From an uncultured Clostridia bacterium (GTDB lineage Bacteria > Bacillota > Clostridia > UBA1381): a stretch of DNA of 6,718 nucleotides. The stretch spans positions 1-6,718 of the forward strand of contig CAJONM010000144.1 in NCBI GenBank assembly GCA_905235885.1, in the 5' to 3' direction. Below the pieces are notes generated by a model. The model was not told where the DNA came from. It saw nothing but the letters and a program-made list of their open reading frames with translations, and ran no database searches. This document shows, one piece after another, positions 1-5,162 of the stretch (its first letter is position 1; each line of letters opens with the position of its first letter). The position numbers were made by a program, and so were the translations under genes.

Positions 1-1371
1 CCGCATCTGTTGCAGCTTACTCTTGCGCTCCCTACGCTGCCGCCGTGACCGCGCTATCATTGCGATGATTATTATGAATACGACCGGTATCAGTATCAGC
101 GGATTGAGGATGATGCTCAATATCGTGTTAAAAATATGCTTGAATATGTCGCGCTCCACATCATTTGCAGCTATGAGATTTGCACTGCCTATTTCCGTAT
201 CGTTATATACATACGATACCGTACCGACTACATCTCCCTTTGCAATCGGCGCTTTAAGCTCGTCCGGGATATTTATTATCGGCTCTACATCAGCCGTTAT
301 ATCGCTGCCTATCGGCATGAGCGCGGCTATGTCCTGATCTACGGTAAGCGTTACGCGCTTATCCTTCTTTGCCTCCGCTACGCGTGAGTCGGCGATTATA
401 GAGCCGACTGCCGCGATCGTACCCGATTCGTAATTGTTGAAGCCGAAATCAAACAGATCCCTTGAAATAATATATGAGTATGCGTGCTCCTTGACATCGG
501 TATCGTCACATTTAAGCACTACCGACAACAGGCTCAGCTCATTATATTCCGCCGATGCGACAAGGCAATGCCCCGCCGCTTCCGTTGTGCCGGTCTTTAT
601 GCCTGTGCATGGCGTGTATATATAATACGCCGACCGCGCCGTATTCAGGAACAGGTTTGTCGACGGCAGATCGCGGTTCAGACCGTATTTGTTTGTCGGG
701 TCGATATGATATGACGGCTTTGCCACTATCTCGCGGAAGGTCTCGTTTTGCATACAGTACCGCGCAAGTATCGCCAGATCCTCCGCGGTCGTATAGTGGT
801 TGTCATCATGCACGCCGCATGGGTTCTGAAAATGCGTGTTTTCCATGCCCAGCTCCTGCGCTTTTGCGTTCATCATATCCACAAACGCTTGTATCGAGCC
901 GCCGACATGGACGGCAATGACATTTGCCGCGTCATTGGCACTGTATACGAGTGTGCCGTTTAAAAGATCGGTCATCGTCAGGTTTTCGCCTATAAGTATG
1001 CCCATATGCGAGTCTTCAAGAGTTATCGACTGAAGCGCCTCATATGTTGCGGTGACGGTATCGCCCATCATTGGGCTTTCAAGAGCAAGTATGCCCGTCA
1101 TCATTTTCGTTGTGCTTGCCGGATACAGCCGCTCCGTTGTGTTTTTTCCGTATATCAGCCTGCCCGATCGCATATCCATCAAGAGCGCCGCCTCCGCGTG
1201 TGATGTGTCCGGCGCGACGAGGTCCGCAGAGTCCATATATATATCCGCCTGTGACGGGGGAGACTCACTCTCCGGCTGCTCGGTCGGGTCGGGATCAGCA
1301 AGTCCCGTTACCGCGCTTGCCGCCAGACACATTGCCGCGATCACAGCCGCCAGTGCTTTTTTGTACGACAT
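1..1371 (-). CDS. D-alanyl-D-alanine carboxypeptidase (serine peptidase S11, DacF/DacA type), 3' end missing
   Basis: The enzyme removes the terminal D-alanine from peptidoglycan pentapeptides outside the cell, limiting cross-linking. The reading frame is open for 457 codons to the left edge without a stop, so the C-terminus is incomplete. Residues 1-25 form a Sec signal peptide (KK, hydrophobic core, predicted cleavage near GLA-DP; no lipobox). All three penicillin-binding motifs are present: ASTTK with catalytic Ser86 and Lys89, SAN at 144-146, and KTG at 259-261 inside IKTGTTEAAG. A PBP5_C-type beta domain spans about 310-400, then a hydrophobic segment at about 415-440 and a very basic tail (RSRRQRRERK). 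This is a true membrane span rather than the amphipathic anchor of E. coli PBP5. AAGGAG lies seven bases before the ATG and no in-frame alternative start is nearby. Five cysteines (185, 206, 255, 269, 288) fall in the exported part, which is unusual. It is divergent from the two-component operon. Whether it is the vegetative or sporulation paralogue cannot be told. Confidence 0.95.
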   Translation of the reverse strand, partial: MSYKKALAAVIAAMCLAASAVTGLADPDPTEQPESESPPSQADIYMDSADLVAPDTSHAEAALLMDMRSGRLIYGKNTTERLYPASTTKMMTGILALESPMMGDTVTATYEALQSITLEDSHMGILIGENLTMTDLLNGTLVYSANDAANVIAVHVGGSIQAFVDMMNAKAQELGMENTHFQNPCGVHDDNHYTTAEDLAILARYCMQNETFREIVAKPSYHIDPTNKYGLNRDLPSTNLFLNTARSAYYIYTPCTGIKTGTTEAAGHCLVASAEYNELSLLSVVLKCDDTDVKEHAYSYIISRDLFDFGFNNYESGTIAAVGSIIADSRVAEAKKDKRVTLTVDQDIAALMPIGSDITADVEPIINIPDELKAPIAKGDVVGTVSYVYNDTEIGSANLIAANDVERDIFKHIFNTILSIILNPLILIPVVFIIIIAMIARSRRQRRERKSKLQQMR

Positions 1372-1378
1372 AGAAACA

Positions 1379-1384
1379 CTCCTT
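1379..1384 (-). promoter_or_regulatory. Ribosome binding site of the carboxypeptidase gene
   Basis: On the minus strand AAGGAG is followed by TGTTTCT and then the ATG at 1371. The strong match and seven-base spacing fix the start of the carboxypeptidase. Confidence 0.85.
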
Positions 1385-1411
1385 TTTCCTTATTATGTTG
1401 TGCAATATGTT

Positions 1412-1441
1412 TATTATACAAAATAAGACAAAAAATTGCAA
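1412..1441 (-). repeat. Three TTG-headed 10-base direct repeats over the carboxypeptidase promoter, candidate operator
   Basis: On the minus strand three consecutive 10-base units begin at 1441, 1431 and 1421: TTGCAATTTT, TTGTCTTATT and TTGTATAATA. The last two are the closest, sharing TTTTGT plus four further positions of which two match. A one-helical-turn repeat is the arrangement favoured by OmpR-family regulators, which bind as head-to-tail dimers, and such a regulator is encoded next door. The AT-rich background makes chance similarity quite possible, and part of the identity comes from the promoter boxes themselves. Confidence 0.3.
1413..1441 (-). promoter_or_regulatory. Sigma-A-type promoter of the carboxypeptidase gene
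   Basis: Read on the minus strand, a -35 box TTGCAA (1441-1436, four of six consensus bases) is separated by exactly 17 bases from a perfect -10 box TATAAT (1418-1413). Transcription would begin near 1406, giving a leader of about 35 bases before the ATG at 1371. Upstream (1442-1470) are phased A and T tracts that could act as an UP element for both divergent promoters. The spacer and boxes also carry the 10-base-phased TTG repeat listed separately. Confidence 0.7.
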
Positions 1442-1467
1442 CAGCAAAATAAATTTTTTAAAAATTT

Positions 1468-1486
1468 TTTCCAAAAACTATGGAAA
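1468..1486. promoter_or_regulatory. Inverted repeat TTTCCA-N7-TGGAAA over the operon -35 box, candidate operator
   Basis: A perfect six-base inverted repeat with a seven-base spacer occupies 1468-1473 and 1481-1486; pairing does not extend beyond the six bases. The right arm is the proposed -35 box of the regulator operon, so a bound dimer would directly affect polymerase. The binding protein is unknown. It has no GC-rich stem with a following T run on either strand, so a terminator is unlikely. Confidence 0.3.
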
Positions 1487-1509
1487 TTTTCACGCGTAGC
1501 TGATATAAT
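1481..1509 (+). promoter_or_regulatory. Extended -10 promoter of the response-regulator operon
   Basis: A perfect -10 box TATAAT at 1504-1509 is preceded by TGA, giving an extended TGnTATAAT element, with a weak -35 box TGGAAA (1481-1486, four of six) at 17 bases. Transcription would begin near 1516, leaving a leader of about 65 bases. The weak -35 together with the extended -10 fits either a constitutive or an activator-assisted promoter. No other promoter is evident before the downstream genes, so it probably serves the whole five-gene run. Confidence 0.68.
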
Positions 1510-1529
1510 TAAATGGGAGTTCTATATCT

Positions 1530-1559
1530 ATGATTGATTTAAAGAATTATCTGTTTTGA
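1530..1559 (+). other. Possible nine-codon leader ORF ahead of the response regulator
   Basis: ATG at 1530 opens a short frame encoding MIDLKNYLF, ending with TGA at 1557-1559 exactly where the AAAGGAG ribosome binding site of the regulator begins. GGGAG at 1515-1519 sits ten bases before the ATG, but the predicted transcription start (about 1516) falls inside it, which weakens the case. It may be chance; its placement is the only support. Confidence 0.15.
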
Positions 1560-1565
1560 AAGGAG
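1559..1565 (+). promoter_or_regulatory. Ribosome binding site of the response regulator, unusually distant
   Basis: AAAGGAG is a strong Shine-Dalgarno sequence but lies 15 bases before the ATG at 1581, longer than usual. An in-frame TAA at 1575-1577 excludes any earlier start in the regulator frame. A GTG at 1570 in another frame is four bases from the site and reads GTG ACT AAG CTA TGA, its stop overlapping the regulator ATG as ATGA, so re-initiation from a four-codon ORF is conceivable. Confidence 0.6.
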
Positions 1566-1580
1566 CCGAGTGACTAAGCT

Positions 1581-2264
1581 ATGAAGGTACTGGTCGTTGA
1601 CGATGAAAAGCTTTTGGTAAAGGGCATAAAATTCAATCTGGAGCAGGAGGGGTATCAGGTCATAACCGCCTCCGACGGCGAAGAGGCGGTGCGCCTGGCG
1701 CATGACGCGAGCATCGAGCTGATACTGCTTGATATTATGCTGCCGAAAAAGGACGGATTTACTGCCTGCCGCGAAATACGCAGCTTTTCCAATGTTCCGA
1801 TAATAATGCTTACGGCAAAGAGCGAGGATGTAGACAAGATATTAGGTCTTGAATACGGCGCCGATGATTATATAACAAAGCCGTTTAATATACGCGAGGT
1901 AACCGCGAGGATAAAGGCGATCCTGCGCCGGATCAGCCCTGCGCCCAAAGGCGACAGCAGCAAGCTTGTCGTATCGGGCGATATAACGCTCGATTACAAT
2001 TTCCGCCGCGCAAAAGTGCGCGAGAGGGATGTTGAGCTGACGGGCAAGGAGTTCGACCTTCTGGAGCTGTTTGTAAAAAATCCCGACAGAGTATACACAA
2101 GAGAGCAGCTCCTTGATATGCTCTGGGGCATAGGCTATCCGAGTGAGGAACGCACCATAGATGTGCATATGCGCCGACTGCGCGAGAAGATCGAGGAAAA
2201 TCCGGCAGAGCCGCGCTATCTTAAAACAAAATGGGGTGTAGGTTATTACTATAAAGAAGCTTGA
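1581..2264 (+). CDS. OmpR/PhoB-family response regulator (WalR/MtrA-like)
   Basis: This is a cytoplasmic two-component DNA-binding regulator of 227 residues, a full normal length. The receiver domain (about 2-117) has the acidic pocket Asp7-Asp8, the phosphoacceptor Asp51 in LILLDIMLP, the switch Thr78 in IIMLTAK, and the conserved Lys100 in YITKPF. After a short linker (118-130) the winged-helix DNA-binding domain runs from about 131 to 225, with LTGKEFDLLELF, the recognition-helix region RTIDVHMRRLREKI and the wing KTKWGVGYYY. The receiver resembles WalR and MtrA-type regulators, but the exact ortholog cannot be fixed by eye. It is first in the operon, followed by its probable cognate kinase, and faces the carboxypeptidase promoter. 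ATG 1581 is the only possible start because an in-frame TAA lies two codons upstream. Its likely targets are its own promoter and the divergent gene; this is inference. Confidence 0.97.
   Translation: MKVLVVDDEKLLVKGIKFNLEQEGYQVITASDGEEAVRLAHDASIELILLDIMLPKKDGFTACREIRSFSNVPIIMLTAKSEDVDKILGLEYGADDYITKPFNIREVTARIKAILRRISPAPKGDSSKLVVSGDITLDYNFRRAKVRERDVELTGKEFDLLELFVKNPDRVYTREQLLDMLWGIGYPSEERTIDVHMRRLREKIEENPAEPRYLKTKWGVGYYYKEA
2233..2238 (+). promoter_or_regulatory. Possible ribosome binding site for an upstream kinase start
   Basis: GGGGTG, inside the last codons of the regulator, lies six bases before an in-frame ATT (2245) of the kinase frame and twelve before an in-frame ATA (2251). In contrast, nothing purine-rich sits in the usual position before the kinase's first ATG at 2323. 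The non-canonical start would also supply the missing basic cytoplasmic N-terminus. Weak evidence, recorded because the start matters. Confidence 0.25.
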
Positions 2265-2322
2265 TTTAACAAGGACGGCAGGCAGAATACTTTATAAATG
2301 GACGCACAATATCCGGTTTGTC

Positions 2323-3729
2323 ATGATCTCCACATACATTGCCGTTACGATGATCACGCTGATACTGATGAACGCATATATATTGGGGATACTTACCGAT
2401 AATCTGTATTCGGAAAGAACGATACATCTCTATTCAAAGGCGAACATCATATCACAGTCGGTGTCGAATATATGGGATGCGCAAAATGACAATATAATGA
2501 CGCTGCGCGCTCAGGACATCACCGAGAGAATGCTCGCCGGTACGAATATCCGCGGCGTTGTCACAAACGCGGCGTATATCGTCATATACGACACAAACAG
2601 CGAGGGCAATATGACGGGTAAGGTGTTCATGCGCAGCGTGCTCAAAACTGCTCTTGACGGAGAGCAGGCGGACTCGTCCTTTGACTCCGACAGCGGCACG
2701 ACCATAACCGTTTCAGTACCTATAGAGTATGACGGCGAGATAGTCGGCGGCGTGTATCTGGCGGAAAATGTGTCGTCAATAAACGAGACGATTGCCACAA
2801 TAAGGACGAGCCTTATAATTTTCTGCGTGCTGCTTATCATATTGATGGGTATCATAAGCGCGTTCGTAAGCTACATAATCACCCAGCCGATCGCCGAGTT
2901 CAAGGAAATAGCGCGAGCTATATCCAAGGGCGATTTCAGCCGCAGAGCAAGGATCAAGGGCATGAGCGAGATCGCGCAGATGGGCGAGGCGCTCAACTAT
3001 ATGTGCGATGAGCTGGAGGCGTTTGAGGAAAAGAGAAAAAATTTCGTTTCCGATGTATCGCATGAGCTGAAAACGCCCATGGCAGGGATAAAGCTGCTTT
3101 GCGACAGCCTTGTGGCGGCGGACAATCCCGATATAGACACCATACGCGAATTTCTAAACGATATGAGCGAAGAGATAGACAGGCTCACAAGGCTCATAAA
3201 CCGACTTCTTACGCTCAGCCGCCTTGACGCGTCAACGGCTCTTACAAGGAGCAGCGTGGATATAACGGCGCTGTCGATGGGCGTTGTACGAAGTCTTGAG
3301 AAAATTGCGAATGAGAAAAATATAGAGCTGACATTCGAGCCGTCGGATATGCCCAATGAGCTTATCGAGGTCGATTACGATAAGATATATGAATCGGTGT
3401 ATAACATAGCGGAGAACGCCATTAAATACACGCCCGACGGCGGCAAGGTAACGGTACGCATAAAGCGCACTGCTGCTGAATGTGCGGTAGAGGTCGAGGA
3501 TAACGGTCCCGGCATACCGGACGCGGAAAAAACAAAGGTGTTTGACCGCTTCTACCGCCTTGACGATTCGCGTGCGCGCGATACGGGCGGTACGGGACTC
3601 GGACTTGCGATAACGAAGGAGGCCATCCTGCTTCATAACGGCAAGATAGAGGTCAGGGACGGCACCGAAGGAGGCAGTGTATTTGTGATCACGCTGCCAA
3701 TCGCGCAGGGGGTGACAAAGCATGAGTAA
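2323..3729 (+). CDS. Membrane sensor histidine kinase (HAMP, HisKA, HATPase_c); start uncertain
   Basis: This is the probable partner of the preceding regulator, autophosphorylating on histidine and passing phosphate to Asp51. From ATG 2323 it has 468 residues: TM1 at 4-24, an extracellular sensor at about 25-160, TM2 at 163-187, HAMP at about 188-235, HisKA with SHELKTP (His247; the following E-L-K-T fits an ExxT phosphatase motif), then the ATPase domain with N box NIAENAIKY (Asn365), DNGPGIP (393-399), FDRFYR (407-412) and GGTGLGLAI (422-430). The sensor segment around 83-150 (YIVIYD, ALDGE, VSVPIEYDGEIVGGVYL) looks like a Cache/PAS-like fold as in WalK-type kinases. ATG 2323 has no good ribosome binding site and opens straight into TM1. 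The frame stays open upstream to 2242 and would add KKLDLTRTAGRILYKW and more, a typical basic N-terminus, but without ATG, GTG or TTG. The end overlaps the next gene by eight bases. Confidence 0.93.
   Translation: MISTYIAVTMITLILMNAYILGILTDNLYSERTIHLYSKANIISQSVSNIWDAQNDNIMTLRAQDITERMLAGTNIRGVVTNAAYIVIYDTNSEGNMTGKVFMRSVLKTALDGEQADSSFDSDSGTTITVSVPIEYDGEIVGGVYLAENVSSINETIATIRTSLIIFCVLLIILMGIISAFVSYIITQPIAEFKEIARAISKGDFSRRARIKGMSEIAQMGEALNYMCDELEAFEEKRKNFVSDVSHELKTPMAGIKLLCDSLVAADNPDIDTIREFLNDMSEEIDRLTRLINRLLTLSRLDASTALTRSSVDITALSMGVVRSLEKIANEKNIELTFEPSDMPNELIEVDYDKIYESVYNIAENAIKYTPDGGKVTVRIKRTAAECAVEVEDNGPGIPDAEKTKVFDRFYRLDDSRARDTGGTGLGLAITKEAILLHNGKIEVRDGTEGGSVFVITLPIAQGVTKHE
3708..3715 (+). 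promoter_or_regulatory. Ribosome binding site of the GerMN gene, inside the kinase gene
   Basis: GGGGGTGA lies six bases before the ATG at 3722, within the last codons of the kinase. It fixes the start and the eight-base overlap, and implies coupled translation of kinase and GerMN protein. Confidence 0.75.
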
Positions 3730-4666
3730 AAGCAGAAAAAAAACAGTCGTCGCCATACTTGCGATGCTCGCCGCCGCCGCGGCAGTGGCGGTGGGGGTGA
3801 TAGCGCATATAAACTATGACCGTTCGCTGCTCGCGCAAAATGTGGATCTGTATTTTATGAACGAGGATAACACCGGCATTGTCGCCGAAACGCGAAGCAT
3901 ACGCTATCGCGATGACAGCGACCTGCTCCGCAACACCGTTACCCAGCTTATGCGCGGACCTACCACGCCGCACAAAAACAGGTGCATCCCCAGATCCGCT
4001 ATTGTAAAGCTGATGCAATGGGACGGCGCAACGAGGTTTATTGTGGACTTCTCGGATGACTTTATAACCGATGACGCTGTTCGGAATGTATTAGAGACAT
4101 ATGCCGTCGTAAAGACACTTTGCTCAACGGGCTGCGTGTCCGAGGTCAAGGTTACAGTCGGCGGCGCACCCGTCACAGACCGCGACGGAAATGAGCTTGG
4201 TTTTATTTCCGCCTCCGATATCAACCTTGAGGACGAGGAGTATTCAAGCGAAATGCGCGATATTGTGCTGTATTTCGCCGATAGGTCGGAAAAATCGCTC
4301 ATAAGCGAGGAGCGGACGATAAAAATCACCGATCAGCAGCCGATAGAGCAGTATATAATAAACGAGCTTATAAAAGGCCCGAAAACGGGCGAGGGACAGC
4401 CGCTGCTGTCGAAAAATACGGTGCTTATATCCGTTGATGTCGACGATATGATATGCTACCTCAATTTTAAATCGAGCTTCATAAAGGAAAACATCGGCGG
4501 CGGCGACCATGAGCGGCTTGTCATCTATTCGATCGTAAATACGCTTACGGAGATCGAATCGATAAGCCAGGTGCAATTCTACATGGACGGAAAACGGGTC
4601 GAAAATTTCGGTTCTGTGCCGATAAGCGATTACCTTGCAAGAGATTTGAATATAATAAGCAGGTAG
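3722..4666 (+). CDS. Membrane-anchored protein with two tandem GerMN domains
   Basis: The protein has 314 residues. A basic start (MSKSRKK) and a hydrophobic stretch at about 9-30 form a signal anchor; there is no lipobox cysteine, unlike the lipoproteins GerM and LpqB. Two GerMN domains follow, at about 40-152 and 180-295, recognisable by matching elements: VDLYFMN and IVLYFAD at the start, NTVTQLMRGP and YIINELIKGP, VDFSDDF and LNFKSSF, and VKVTVGGAPV and VQFYMDGKRV at the end. The first domain carries an uncommon CSTGC (134-138). GerMN domains occur in sporulation and germination protein GerM and in actinobacterial LpqB, which partners the MtrB kinase; no catalytic activity is known. The eight-base overlap with the kinase suggests it acts on or with that kinase at the outer face of the membrane. 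A spore-specific role is the alternative, but its place in a two-component operon argues against that being its only role. Confidence 0.88.
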   Translation: MSKSRKKTVVAILAMLAAAAAVAVGVIAHINYDRSLLAQNVDLYFMNEDNTGIVAETRSIRYRDDSDLLRNTVTQLMRGPTTPHKNRCIPRSAIVKLMQWDGATRFIVDFSDDFITDDAVRNVLETYAVVKTLCSTGCVSEVKVTVGGAPVTDRDGNELGFISASDINLEDEEYSSEMRDIVLYFADRSEKSLISEERTIKITDQQPIEQYIINELIKGPKTGEGQPLLSKNTVLISVDVDDMICYLNFKSSFIKENIGGGDHERLVIYSIVNTLTEIESISQVQFYMDGKRVENFGSVPISDYLARDLNIISR

Positions 4667-4682
4667 GAAGGGAGATACACAT

Positions 4683-5162
4683 ATGAATAAGCTGAACATA
4701 ACCATTAACTCACGAATATATACCGTTGTCGCGGACGAGGATATAGAATATATCAAGAGCTTGTGCGACTATGTAAATGAAAAGGTAAATCTTGTCATAA
4801 GCGAGGGCAGCCATGTAACAGGCGAAAAGCCCATAGTTCTTGCCGCGCTCAATATATGCGACGAGTATTTCAAGCTTCTCGGCAGCGGTCAGCCCTCAGA
4901 TAAAATATCAGAGCTTTTAACGAGAATAAAACATCTTGAAAGCGAATTGAGCGAGATGAAAGCGATCGAGCAGAAAAACAGCGGAACTGCTGAGCAGACA
5001 GCCGAGGAGCTGGCGATAACGCAGAAGGTCCTTGACGAGACTGAAGAAAAAATAAAATTCCTTGAAGGGCAGATCAGCATGAAAGAGGATCAGATAAGAA
5101 AACAGCGCAGTGAGTTTGCGCTCCGCGAAAAGGAATTGCTCGATATGCTCGAATCGAAATGA
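4683..5162 (+). CDS. zapA: Cell division protein ZapA, long form with C-terminal coiled coil
   Basis: ZapA binds FtsZ and bundles protofilaments at the division site in the cytoplasm. The N-terminal domain (about 1-68) fits the family: LNITINSRIYTVVADEDIEYI beginning at residue 4, then helices with YVNEKVNLVI and the typical VLAALNICDEYFKL. AAGGGAG at 4668-4674, eight bases before the ATG, supports the start. At 159 residues it is longer than usual ZapA (about 85-110). The extra part, about 75-159, is strongly charged with leucine and isoleucine at heptad-like spacing (IKHLESELSEMK, KIKFLEGQI), so a long coiled coil is predicted; such extended forms exist in clostridia. It starts 16 bases after the GerMN gene, and its stop shares ATGA with the next start. 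Linkage to a two-component system is less usual than linkage to the U32 gene. Confidence 0.88.
   Translation: MNKLNITINSRIYTVVADEDIEYIKSLCDYVNEKVNLVISEGSHVTGEKPIVLAALNICDEYFKLLGSGQPSDKISELLTRIKHLESELSEMKAIEQKNSGTAEQTAEELAITQKVLDETEEKIKFLEGQISMKEDQIRKQRSEFALREKELLDMLESK

Noticed and set aside
1394..1412. WalR-type TGTWAH-N5-TGTWAH site in the intergenic region
   Set aside because: TGT half-sites are present but neither the half-site sequence nor the 11-base spacing fits the consensus.
1052..1426. A 124-codon plus-strand frame opposite the carboxypeptidase start
   Set aside because: It runs antisense to the signal peptide and the STTK motif and through the divergent promoter; no family resemblance.
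1450..1472. A/T-tract near-palindrome as a bidirectional terminator
   Set aside because: It has no GC stem and lies between two divergent promoters, so an UP-element or bend role is more likely.
1481..1495. Possible CodY box (GGAAATTTTCACGCG compared with AATTTTCWGAAAATT)
   Set aside because: Only the left half AATTTTC matches; the right half is GC-rich and unlike the consensus.
3232..3756. A 174-codon minus-strand frame opposite the kinase and the start of the GerMN gene
   Set aside because: It is opposite the conserved HisKA and ATPase boxes, has no ribosome binding site and no recognisable domain; it is a codon-bias shadow.
4244..4756. A 170-codon minus-strand frame opposite the second GerMN domain and zapA start
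   Set aside because: It crosses two genuine genes, lacks a domain and has no start signal.
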